The position numbers and the translations under genes were made by a program. Shown here piece by piece: positions 17,021 to 24,621 of a stretch of DNA of 31,619 bases; positions within the stretch are counted from its first letter, which is position 1, and each line of letters starts with the position of its first letter. Location of the stretch: positions 1 through 31,619 of the forward strand of contig CAYFFO010000025.1 of assembly GCA_964342485.1 (NCBI GenBank), given 5' to 3'. Below the pieces are notes generated by a model that saw only the letters and a program-made list of their open reading frames with translations, was not told the DNA's origin and made no database searches. Origin of the DNA: CAYFFO01 sp964342485 (GTDB taxonomy: Bacteria > Chloroflexota > Dehalococcoidia > Lucifugimonadales > CAJWER01).

Positions 17021-18085
17021 GTGAACGGAATAAATAGCACCCACCCTACCCCGGATTGCATCAGGCACTATCGCCTGAATCATAGTATGAGTAATTGTCA
17101 TAAACCCAGCCTGACTAAATCCCATAACAACAGATCCGGCAAAAGCAGACCAGATGCCTGTAGCAAAAGCAAGAATCAAAGGCGAAAATCCACTTAGGAC
17201 ACCCAAAATGAAAAACAACCTAGCCTTATGAATTTCGCTTCTGATTCCTGCTAGTAACAATACAGAAATTAAAGCACCAGTTCCAACAGCCATCATTAGA
17301 AAGGCAAACCCTTCTCCTTCCGCCCCCAACCTTTGCCTAGATAGTACCGGGAGTAACGATTCAAATGACATCGTCAAACCACAATGTAAGAGTGCTAGTA
17401 GTATGATAGCTATAAGATAAGGTGTTCGGTAAACATAACCTAACCCTGCAAATAGATTATCAACAAAACTCTTGTAGGGATCTATAGAACCTGTGGACTC
17501 AGTTTTTATCCTCAACACCTGTAGAAATCCGAAAATGTAAAATCCCGAACATAGGTAAAAAGCTGCATCAGACCCAATAGTCGATATTAAAGGGGCTATT
17601 GCTGTAGGACCAAGAAGTCGTGAACCATGTCCAGCTGCCTGGTTCAATGCTATGCCATTAAGCAAAAGTCGGTCAGGTACCAGATTAGGTATTAAAGCCT
17701 GAGATGCAGGCATCATTGCAGCTCTTGCAGACCCATTTATAAAAGCTAAAACCACCAATACCCAAATATCAATCGTTCCTATAAGCACTAAAGTACCCAA
17801 TAGCAAATTATGCACAATATTAATGCCAAACATAAAAGCAACCACTGAGCGCCTATCAAATTTGTCAGATAAATACCCCGTAAACGGGGTGACCAGTACC
17901 CTGGGTACCATTGCAGCAAAAGTGACTATCCCAACCCACATAGATGAATCAGATATTTCATAAATAAGCCAACCGCGTGCAACAATAAGTGCCCAAGCCG
18001 CAGCCCCAGCTGAAAAACTAGCAATCCACATCGTCCTAAAATCTCGATATGACATCGCTTCCACGTATATCTGTAATCGGTTCAC
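17021..18085 (-). CDS. MFS transporter (C-terminus lost in gap)
   Basis: A major facilitator superfamily permease, by layout of the EntS/MFS_3 exporter type. Many hydrophobic segments are visible, and the loop between helices 2 and 3 carries the signature GYLSDKFDRRSVV. About 355 residues are seen, ending near IRGRVGAIYSVH, typical of the region before helix 11; the last 50-70 residues lie in the gap. The preferred start is GTG at 18085, with AAGGA seven bases upstream, giving MNRLQIYVEAMSYRDFR. An earlier GTG at 18106 has no ribosome-binding site. The substrate is unknown. Confidence 0.82.
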
Positions 18086-18184
18086 ATATACATCCTTGAA
18101 ATCCACAAACTAGATATCCTATCCATCTGATACATCATGTTTTACTTTGCTATGAATTACTTTTCGCTATACAAATTCCCGACC

Positions 18185-19441
18185 CTAATGCTGCTCATTT
18201 CTAACAGTACCATCATTTGATATAGGTACCGAAACAGAACCGCGAGATTTACCTGGTTCAGGCAAAATCAAAGGCTCTTTTGAAGCACCTGAAGGTAGAA
18301 CACCTTCAGGGCGACGAACCGATTTTTCAAATGGTACATAACTAATATCTAAATAAGGAGTTTTCACTATCTCACCACTTCGATTATTAGACAACATTGC
18401 TGCTTCTAGTATCCCTGTAGTTAGATAAGTTCTCTCTAATGGAGATGGCGGACTGCTGGTAAGAAAAAAATCTTCTATATTGAGGCCGAGATATCCAAAC
18501 ACTGGAGTACTACTATGACTACCAAGCGTATATTCGAAAGAATTTACCTTATCATCAAGGCGTCCTGCATACGCGAAACTAGAAACCAAACCACTATCAC
18601 CCAACATCAAAACAGAACCACGTAAACCATCACTATATTCAATTAAGAAAACGTGTGGGTTATCAATTTGACTCGGATCTAAATTACCAGGGCTCTCCAA
18701 TAAAGCAGATATAGCATGATTACCGAGATCTTGAGACCACAAACCACGTTTCGCTGATTCCCATACTTGATATCCTGATAAACATCTTACTGATTTTACT
18801 CCGGTCTCCCCTCCTGGTCTGCGTTCTACCTGACATTGCAAACCCTCAATAGCATGAAAACCATACCTTTCTAACATATGAAATCCTAATACCAATGAAT
18901 CATCTAGCGGCTCATTTAACAAATGTTCAAAATTAGGATTTCTCCAAGAAACTGGGATAGCAGATCCAGCCCAAAATGGTATGCCCATATCGCGGGCAGT
19001 TTCATATATCCAAGCAGCATCTTGCCAATTATATGAAAGATGTTTATCTGAAAACACGGGTACAATACGATCGGACTCATTCATTACACCAACTACCTGT
19101 TCAAAAAAATATTTTCGAGGCAACATTTCCTGACCAAGACCGTTTTTTGGATAATCACCGTGTTCTCCAATAATAAGTACCGCATCTACCTGTAAATTCT
19201 CGGTACCTAGAGTCATAGCTGCCCGAATACTTTCATAAACAGTAATGTCATGCATATAAGCAATTTGATGGCCGATGTCATTTTTGTGAATTTGATCTAT
19301 GTATATCGAAACGATCTTAGTACGTGGAGAAATCAAACCCTCATCGGTAGGAAATCCTCGAATGAATTTCGTGACAATTGCAGACGCATGACTAACAGGG
19401 GGATAGGAAGTCACAATGGCAGCTATTTTAAAAGTATCCAT
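18185..19441 (-). CDS. Conserved protein of unknown function, Rossmann-like N-terminus
   Basis: A 418-residue soluble protein with no signal peptide. The N-terminus (FKIAAIVTSYPPVSHASAI) suggests a nucleotide-binding or flavodoxin-like start. Strong motifs follow: IIGEHGDYPKN (about 90-100), VFSDKHLSYNW, FWAGSAIPVSWR, RYGFHAIEGLQ, ERRPGGETGV and the closing YLTTGILEAA. I recall this pattern from uncharacterised proteins of Planctomycetes, Chloroflexota and Acidobacteria that are sometimes labelled Gfo/Idh/MocA-like, but I cannot confirm it. The His/Asp/Glu-rich motifs suggest an enzyme. It is divergent from the selenoprotein gene, with AGGAGG about 12 bases before its ATG. The last 40 residues are Pro/Ser-rich and probably disordered. 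Confidence 0.7.
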   Translation of the reverse strand: MDTFKIAAIVTSYPPVSHASAIVTKFIRGFPTDEGLISPRTKIVSIYIDQIHKNDIGHQIAYMHDITVYESIRAAMTLGTENLQVDAVLIIGEHGDYPKNGLGQEMLPRKYFFEQVVGVMNESDRIVPVFSDKHLSYNWQDAAWIYETARDMGIPFWAGSAIPVSWRNPNFEHLLNEPLDDSLVLGFHMLERYGFHAIEGLQCQVERRPGGETGVKSVRCLSGYQVWESAKRGLWSQDLGNHAISALLESPGNLDPSQIDNPHVFLIEYSDGLRGSVLMLGDSGLVSSFAYAGRLDDKVNSFEYTLGSHSSTPVFGYLGLNIEDFFLTSSPPSPLERTYLTTGILEAAMLSNNRSGEIVKTPYLDISYVPFEKSVRRPEGVLPSGASKEPLILPEPGKSRGSVSVPISNDGTVRNEQH

Positions 19442-19474
19442 TAAAAATTAGTTCCTCCTACTCATATATCGCAT

Positions 19475-19513
19475 TAGGAAATGATTTCAGTGGGATATCA
19501 AAATCATTTCCTA
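19475..19513. repeat. 13-bp inverted repeat in divergent promoter region
   Basis: TAGGAAATGATTT (19475-19487) is matched exactly by AAATCATTTCCTA (19501-19513), with a 13-base spacer. It lies 34 bases upstream of the minus-strand ATG at 19441 and about 45 bp upstream of the -35 of the selenoprotein promoter. It could be an operator shared by both genes, or a leader hairpin of the minus-strand transcript. Confidence 0.6.
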
Positions 19514-19556
19514 GCTTTTAACAGGTAGCAATTGTACAAATTACCGTTTCTCCAAT

Positions 19557-19585
19557 TTGACACTAAAAGTATCGCTCATTATCCT
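19557..19585 (+). promoter_or_regulatory. Promoter of the predicted selenoprotein gene
   Basis: TTGACA (19557-19562) and TATCCT (19580-19585) are 17 bp apart; the -35 is perfect and the -10 matches at four of six positions. Initiation near 19592 leaves a leader of about 32 bases before the ATG at 19624. The ribosome-binding site there is weak (GAAACGA). Confidence 0.55.
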
Positions 19586-19623
19586 AACATCATTATCTAA
19601 TACGCTTTGACCTGAAACGAAAT

Positions 19624-20352
19624 ATGGAACAATCACAGTCAAAATCGAACCAAATTGATAAAAAAGCACCAGATTTTATACTCCCTACGGTCACAGGCAA
19701 TCTATTCAGACTGTCTGAACTAGTTGGCAGTAAAGTAGTGATCTTTACATGGGCATCTTGGTGAGGATGTAGAAATCAGCTACCAGTCTGGCAGCAATTT
19801 TACGAAACTAATAAAAGCCTTGGGTTAGAAGTTCTAGCAATAGCAATGGATGGACAAGGTTCAGCACGAGCCAATCCGTACCTAGAAAAGGCAGGTGCTA
19901 CCTATACTTCTGTTATTGACACAGAAGGGATAACAAGCCAACTATACGGATTTAAGACAGTAGCCAACGGCTTTTTAGTGGATGAATCAGGTATTTTAAA
20001 ATTCATAAAAATCAACGGTTTCGATATCAGGCGACAAGAGATATCAAAATTGATAGAGCATTGGGTTAATACTTCAGAAATCCTTGATTTCAAAGAAAAT
20101 GATCAGGGATATTTAAATGCCCCAACAGGAACTCCGAATCTGAAAGCAACTAGACTTTATCGTAAAGGTATAAAACTATATGAATCGGGACAACATTCGT
20201 CCGCAATAAATCTTATGAGAGCCGCTTTGGAGCATGACCCAGATAACATAATTATCCATAGACATATATGGGCCATAGAAAATCCTGATAAATTTTATAA
20301 AGGCGAAATTGATCAGAAATGGAAGCAAGACCAGACAGAAAAAGGGCTTTAG
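19624..20352 (+). CDS. Predicted selenoprotein: redoxin/TlpA-like domain with Sec-Gly-Cys motif and TPR tail
   Basis: Reading from ATG 19624 gives a 242-residue protein if the in-frame TGA at 19762-19764 is read as selenocysteine (residue 47). Before it lies a normal peroxiredoxin/TlpA beginning: KKAPDFILPTVTGNLFRLSEL, then VVIFTWASW. After it come G-C-R-N-Q-L-P-V-W, GLEVLAIAMDGQG, and the fold's VANGFLVDESG segment with a cis-Pro-region equivalent. The site is W-Sec-G-C-R, where TlpA has W-C-x-x-C. Residues about 175-210 (LYRKGIKLYESG through ALEHDPDN) form a TPR repeat. No signal peptide or lipobox is seen. The frame is intact on both sides, and TGA ends at least six nearby genes normally, so recoding must be local. 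It probably acts in thiol-disulfide or peroxide chemistry. A Cys-to-stop mutation is the main alternative. Confidence 0.82.
19762..19801 (+). promoter_or_regulatory. SECIS-like hairpin following the in-frame UGA
   Basis: Bacterial SECIS elements sit inside the coding region just after the UGA. Here GCUACCA (19779-19785) pairs with UGGCAGC (19789-19795), with one A-C mismatch, closing an apical loop GUC (19786-19788). The loop G is 22 bases after the UGA, within the 16-37 range known for bacterial elements. A lower stem AAAU/AUUU (19773-19776 with 19797-19800) extends it across a small internal loop. The apex CCAGUCUGG resembles the GCAGGUCUGC tip of E. coli fdhF that SelB recognises. Pairing is seen directly; SelB binding is inferred. 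Confidence 0.7.
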
Positions 20353-20369
20353 ACTAAATTAACTCATCT

Positions 20370-20385
20370 ATCTAAGTTCTTAGAT
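20370..20385. terminator. Small hairpin between convergent genes
   Basis: ATCTAA (20370-20375) and TTAGAT (20380-20385) form a 6-bp stem with a GTTC loop in the 47-base space between the selenoprotein gene and the convergent hypothetical. It is AT-rich without a long U run, so only a weak bidirectional terminator candidate. Confidence 0.3.
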
Positions 20386-20399
20386 TGAAATAAGACAGA

Positions 20400-21080
20400 T
20401 CAAGAAAATTCTATACTTATTTTGTCTAACATAACATACCCTTCAGGCAAGTAATTCTCATCTACATCATAATCCCTACCTGCCCGTAGCATATGTATGT
20501 CATTTTTGATTTTTTGTTTAGGAACAATTTTTAAAGGATGTAGAACAAATATAATGTCGCCATTAAGATCCTTTAAAACATCTTCTATATTCCCATGGCC
20601 GTAAAAATCCATTCTGTCATGCCGTGAACCCAGGCTCGTCCATTGGGATTGATCCGGAACAAGAGTCAGAGTCTGTTCAGTCCAATCTTTGGTAACTTTA
20701 ATAGGTTGTCCGCTAAGAACATGATTTTGGCGATGACTACCCACAGACGATTGTACTAGAAGAACAAGTTCAGTATCTCTCATTTTCATATCGCCTTTAA
20801 TACGAACTGTTATTGAGGCATTTATCCAATTACAGGGGAAGTTTCCAGCAGCAAATCTGTTCTTACCCGCTACAGCTTCACGATTTTTTGCATCCTCTGA
20901 AGTGGTATAGAGACAATACAGTAGATGAAGATATCCTCCACCTGGAGGTGCATGGTTGAAATCGACCCACCAAGGACTACTTGTCATAGCATAACTATCT
21001 TTTACAACTAGGGGATTGGGCCATTCCTCCCAACCACCGGGGCCTTTATCGAAGTCCTCAACATAGACCTTGTCATACAT
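20400..21080 (-). CDS. Hypothetical protein, probable beta-sandwich domain
   Basis: A 226-residue protein I do not recognise as a named family. It opens MYDKVYVEDFDKGPGGWEEW, then SSPWWVDFNHAPPGGGYLHLLY, ITVRIKGDMKM, ELVLLVQSS and ends GYVMLDKISIEFS. The alternating hydrophobic pattern, many Trp/Tyr/Gly residues and a closing DKISIEF strand look like a jelly-roll or concanavalin/laminin-type beta-sandwich, as in carbohydrate-binding modules. No signal peptide is present, so it is probably cytoplasmic. The ATG has TAGGAG eight bases upstream; the stop is TGA. It lies downstream of the isomerase gene on the same strand and might share its transcript. Confidence 0.65.
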   Translation of the reverse strand: MYDKVYVEDFDKGPGGWEEWPNPLVVKDSYAMTSSPWWVDFNHAPPGGGYLHLLYCLYTTSEDAKNREAVAGKNRFAAGNFPCNWINASITVRIKGDMKMRDTELVLLVQSSVGSHRQNHVLSGQPIKVTKDWTEQTLTLVPDQSQWTSLGSRHDRMDFYGHGNIEDVLKDLNGDIIFVLHPLKIVPKQKIKNDIHMLRAGRDYDVDENYLPEGYVMLDKISIEFS

Positions 21081-21151
21081 TGTTTATCTCCTAAAAAATA
21101 TATGCCTGATTCGTGAAATTAATAACAGTGTTTACAACAACCTATCCAAGA

Positions 21152-22780
21152 TTAGATTTCTTCAATACTGGCAGCAATATCATATATGTATGACACAGGG
21201 TCTGACTGAATATTTATCCGAAATACTTTCTTTCCAGCTGTAATAAGTGTTTGAAAATCTCCTGCTGCCTGTGCATGGGCTAACTGTCCAAAAGAATAGC
21301 TCTGACCTGGAATATCAATATCTAAACTATTATCTCCTAGTAACTGTAAAAATACTCCTTTATCTGGGCCTCCTTTATGCATCTGTCCTGTGGAGTGAAG
21401 AAAACGAGGACCAAAACCAACCGTTGATGTAATTTTTCTTTTATTTATCAAAACGTCTTGTAAATTTGAAAGTGCATCACACAAAGCAGGGGTATCATCT
21501 AAATATGCCATAATAGACAGGTACCCACCAGAAACACTGGGGCGTAGCAATTGGGAAATGTTAGTAATCGTTGCAATCTTAGGCAATGCTCCTTTTTCCG
21601 TAAAGTTAGTCAAAGCAATTTTAGTTGCCTTCTTAGATGCTTCTACGTTAGGTTGATTGAATGGATTTACACCTATTACACTGCCCGCCACAGCAGTCAT
21701 AAACTGCCATCTGACGAATTCTCCGCCGAGATCATACCTGTCATTCAACGAAATTCGTAATACAGGATGTCCTGATTCTTCTATACTTTCAAGATTACTA
21801 ATATCTTCTTGTATAGATTTATCCCCTATATCAAAGTGTACAAAAAAGCGATCATCGTCATAACAATCCGGTTCCATCACTTTTTCGATGTTTATAGGTA
21901 TTAGCCCCTTATTGTTTTTGCCAAGACTTTCAGATATTAGTTGTTCTATCCATGGTCCCATAGCGGAAATTTCCCCTGTTGAAGATATCGTAAGTTTATC
22001 GCGTCCCGCCAAAGACAAAACGCCCATAACCGATCCAAGAAAAACAGGTGAATTTTCCCTAGTCAAAGTATTATCTAATATCATTCGACGCATTGATTTG
22101 GCGTTATTTAATAACTTTTCTATATCTACCCCAATCAATGCCGCGGGAACCAAACCAAAATATGAGAGTATAGAATATCGCCCACCGATATCAGAAGGGT
22201 TTTCAAAAACATTTCGAAAACCAGATGAGTCAGCGAGTCTATTTAACGATGTACCAGAATCTGTTATTGCAACAAAATGTTCTCCGGCTTTAATGGGTCC
22301 TAATTTCGTTTCAACCGCATCTCTGAAATAACTATAAAGATTATTAGTTTCCAGGGTATTACCAGATTTTGAAGAAACCAAAAATAGAGTCTTACTTATG
22401 TCAATCTGTTTTACTAACCTTCTTATAGCTTCGGGCACAGTTGAATCAAGCACAAGCAGTTTAAAACGTCCATTAATATTACCGAAAACCCGGTTCATTA
22501 CCGCCGGACCTAGACTGCTACCTCCCATGCCAATCAATACCACATATCGATATCCAAAATCGGATATTTCGCTGACAAAATTCTCAATAGTGGCTATATT
22601 TCTGGACATCGAATCTATCACATTTAGCCAACCTAACCGATTTGATGCTTCAATAGGACTTGACTGCCATAAAGTATGGTCTTGATTAAATATGCGACGC
22701 GTAAAATCTTCTTTTTGAAAACTCTCGATCTCTGCGTCTATGAGAGATTGATAACAATCCAGATTTGAAATCTTTAACAT
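21152..22780 (-). CDS. Sugar-phosphate isomerase, PGI part of the transaldolase-PGI type
   Basis: Glucose-6-phosphate isomerase interconverts glucose-6-P and fructose-6-P. The 542-residue product has SIS-domain motifs: IGMGGSSLGPAV, VLDSTVPEAI and SKSGNTLETN in the first half, and HSTGQMHKGGPDKG late. The opening RIFNQDHTLW plus NRLGWLNV block is the hallmark of the PGI half of bifunctional Tal-Pgi proteins, not of ordinary PGI. Here the transaldolase half is absent. The start is ATG 22778-22780 with AGGA upstream; a longer open frame adds an implausible hydrophobic leader. It follows the SelA-like gene by 81 bases on the same strand. The substrate could be another sugar phosphate. Confidence 0.8.
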   Translation of the reverse strand: MLKISNLDCYQSLIDAEIESFQKEDFTRRIFNQDHTLWQSSPIEASNRLGWLNVIDSMSRNIATIENFVSEISDFGYRYVVLIGMGGSSLGPAVMNRVFGNINGRFKLLVLDSTVPEAIRRLVKQIDISKTLFLVSSKSGNTLETNNLYSYFRDAVETKLGPIKAGEHFVAITDSGTSLNRLADSSGFRNVFENPSDIGGRYSILSYFGLVPAALIGVDIEKLLNNAKSMRRMILDNTLTRENSPVFLGSVMGVLSLAGRDKLTISSTGEISAMGPWIEQLISESLGKNNKGLIPINIEKVMEPDCYDDDRFFVHFDIGDKSIQEDISNLESIEESGHPVLRISLNDRYDLGGEFVRWQFMTAVAGSVIGVNPFNQPNVEASKKATKIALTNFTEKGALPKIATITNISQLLRPSVSGGYLSIMAYLDDTPALCDALSNLQDVLINKRKITSTVGFGPRFLHSTGQMHKGGPDKGVFLQLLGDNSLDIDIPGQSYSFGQLAHAQAAGDFQTLITAGKKVFRINIQSDPVSYIYDIAASIEEI

Positions 22781-22861
22781 TACGATCCTATAAAAACAAT
22801 ATCGATAATTGAAGAACCATCTAACAGGAAAGGAAATAATTAGACAAATACATGTCAAATT

Positions 22862-24010
22862 CTAATGACTTAATATTTCTGCAATTCTTTCACCTACAAT
22901 TTTATCTTCTCCATTCTTTAGTCCAAAAGTATGAATTACAATGAAGTCTTCCCCAGGTCGTACTCTAGTCCAGATGGAAGGCGAACCTTCCTTTAGCTTA
23001 TCTACTACATCACTTGCAGAAGACCCAAGTAATTCGGAATCAAAACTTAACTTTAACCCAAAAGGCTGATGGCCAAGAATATTGTCATACATTTCAACAT
23101 TTAGCCCTTCAATTCCATCAGTTAAATCAAATATTGTTCTGCTCTGTTTTTCTGCTCGTAATAATCTCTCCTCATGGTTCATAGACAACCAATGCCTCAA
23201 AGCGACAGTCGCTCCCACTATTTCTTGCCTATCAACCTTATGAGGCCTACCAATCCCTCTAACTCTCCGACCTTCATAACCTACGAATGACTGATAAGAA
23301 ATATTTCTGATCATTTCACTTGTGCCTAAAGCTAGTCCTGTAGACTGAGGCGCATTTATGTATTTTGTTGCTACACACTGGAAATCGGCCCCCATTCTCA
23401 CGTAAGCGCCAATATTATCCAAGGGATACACTTGCCCTGCTGCATCAACTAAAACCGGGATGTCGCGTGCGTGAGCTATTTCTATCGTCTGTTCCAAAGA
23501 CAAATTCCGTCTGTCTTCTTCACTAGCAGACACAAAATAATGAACTGCTGCAGTATTTGGACCAATTGAATTAAAAAGATCTTCGGGGAGCGTTTTTTGC
23601 ACCGATCCGAATTCTACCAATTTTGCTCCGGCTAACTCTAGACAGCGATCATACCAATATCTTTGTCTTTTTTGGATCAAAATCTCATTTTTCATACCCG
23701 TAGTATCAGGTAATTGTTCTATTTTCTTATCATCTTTTCCAGCCATTACAGCTGCAGTTGCCAAGGTTAGAGCAGATCCAGCCCCAGATGTAACGTAAGC
23801 AGCAGGCACATTCACAAGATCAGCTATCATTCCACCTGCTTTTTCCTGTAATTCCAATAGAGGGATATAAGCGTTATTTGCTTGAACCATAGCATCGCTA
23901 ACTTCAGGGATGACTGTAGATCCACCAAGCATCGTTACGCTACCAATTGCATTAATTATCGGAGTGGCACCTAAACTTTCATATATTTCATCCAAACTAG
24001 ATTTCACCAT
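22862..24010 (-). CDS. SelA-like PLP-dependent enzyme (D-glucosaminate-6-phosphate ammonia-lyase-type family)
   Basis: A fold-type I PLP enzyme of 382 residues in the SelA/DgaE superfamily. Motifs are GATPIINAIGSVTMLGGS at the start, YVTSGAGSALTLATAA (cofactor phosphate site), VLVDAAGQ with the Asp that contacts the pyridine nitrogen, and the probable Schiff-base lysine Lys216 in VATKYINAPQSTG. True SelA has about 460 residues with an extra N-terminal tRNA-binding domain and a glycine-rich SGDKLLGGPQ lysine loop; both are missing. I therefore favour a lyase or aminotransferase acting on an amino-sugar acid or similar, not selenocysteine synthesis, although the nearby selenoprotein makes the resemblance tempting. 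It precedes the isomerase gene. Confidence 0.75.
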   Translation of the reverse strand: MVKSSLDEIYESLGATPIINAIGSVTMLGGSTVIPEVSDAMVQANNAYIPLLELQEKAGGMIADLVNVPAAYVTSGAGSALTLATAAVMAGKDDKKIEQLPDTTGMKNEILIQKRQRYWYDRCLELAGAKLVEFGSVQKTLPEDLFNSIGPNTAAVHYFVSASEEDRRNLSLEQTIEIAHARDIPVLVDAAGQVYPLDNIGAYVRMGADFQCVATKYINAPQSTGLALGTSEMIRNISYQSFVGYEGRRVRGIGRPHKVDRQEIVGATVALRHWLSMNHEERLLRAEKQSRTIFDLTDGIEGLNVEMYDNILGHQPFGLKLSFDSELLGSSASDVVDKLKEGSPSIWTRVRPGEDFIVIHTFGLKNGEDKIVGERIAEILSH

Positions 24011-24086
24011 ATTTTTCTATACCTCTTAATATTTCAGAACAATAAATCAGATGTATTTACGTCAAGTAATAATCCCAATCCGATCA

Positions 24087-24452
24087 CTAAGACACAAATT
24101 TGATTGAAAGAGAATTGACACAATGCCTGACATTCTTTTCTGTTAATTTTTCACCGACAAATACATGTCCCAAATGCCCGTCACAATTTGCACATCTAAT
24201 TTCAGTTCTGTACCCATCTGGATCAGGCAAACTCATCACAGAACCGGTAATTTCACTATCAAATGCCGGCCATCCGCAGCCAGAATCAAATTTGTTTTGA
24301 GAGCTATATAACTCAGAGTCGCATCGTCGACAAAGATAGGTGCCATCTTCAAAAAAATGGTCATATTCCCCTGTAAACGGTGGTTCAGTACCACCAGATT
24401 CGATAACATATCGCTCCTCATCTGAAAGTTCATTATATCTTGACTTGTCCAA
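24087..24452 (-). CDS. msrB: Peptide methionine-(R)-S-oxide reductase
   Basis: MsrB reduces methionine-R-sulfoxide in proteins, using thioredoxin for recycling. The 121-residue, single-domain product has zinc cysteines C41/C44 and C87/C90 (LCRRC, RCANC), the CGWPAF motif with possible resolving Cys59, GHLGHVF, and the catalytic Cys111 in RHCVNS. The catalytic residue is Cys, not selenocysteine. The start codon is TTG (24450-24452) with GGAGGA six bases upstream; no in-frame ATG precedes the conserved region. It is probably monocistronic and part of oxidative-stress repair. Confidence 0.93.
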   Translation of the reverse strand: MDKSRYNELSDEERYVIESGGTEPPFTGEYDHFFEDGTYLCRRCDSELYSSQNKFDSGCGWPAFDSEITGSVMSLPDPDGYRTEIRCANCDGHLGHVFVGEKLTEKNVRHCVNSLSIKFVS

Positions 24453-24546
24453 ATTAATTCCTCCAAACCATTAAGCTTCTATTTATGCAAATGAGATGTG
24501 TTCAATTCATTCCATCTATTCAAATTAATTCATATAAACGAACATC

Positions 24547-24574
24547 ATAATAGAAATATCTCAAATTTTCGCAA
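24547..24574 (-). promoter_or_regulatory. Possible msrB promoter
   Basis: On the minus strand TTGCGA (24569-24574) and TATTAT (24547-24552) are 16 bp apart. Initiation near 24540 would give a leader of about 88 bases before the TTG start. The match is moderate in a very AT-rich region. Confidence 0.35.
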
Positions 24575-24621
24575 ACACGCCACAACCTTTCTGTCATATC
24601 TCTTATATAAACATCTTACGA

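Noticed and set aside
16921..17197. Continuation of the M24 peptidase frame through the N run
   Set aside because: The right-hand side translates antisense to the MFS gene; joining over 100 N is an artefact.
19762..19764. UGA read as tryptophan (code 4 or 25)
   Set aside because: At least six neighbouring genes end at TGA with no conserved sequence beyond, and Trp is TGG throughout, including the codon just before this UGA.
19846..20352. Shorter gene starting MDGQGSARAN, as standard calling would predict
   Set aside because: It begins in the middle of a redoxin fold, has no ribosome-binding site, and omits the in-frame conserved sequence from 19624.
21888..22331. 147-codon plus-strand frame inside the isomerase gene
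   Set aside because: Antisense shadow of a gene with clear motifs; no ribosome-binding site or family features.
22781..22858. N-terminal signal or membrane segment on the isomerase
   Set aside because: Comes from an upstream in-frame start without a ribosome-binding site; ATG 22780 with AGGA fits a cytoplasmic enzyme.
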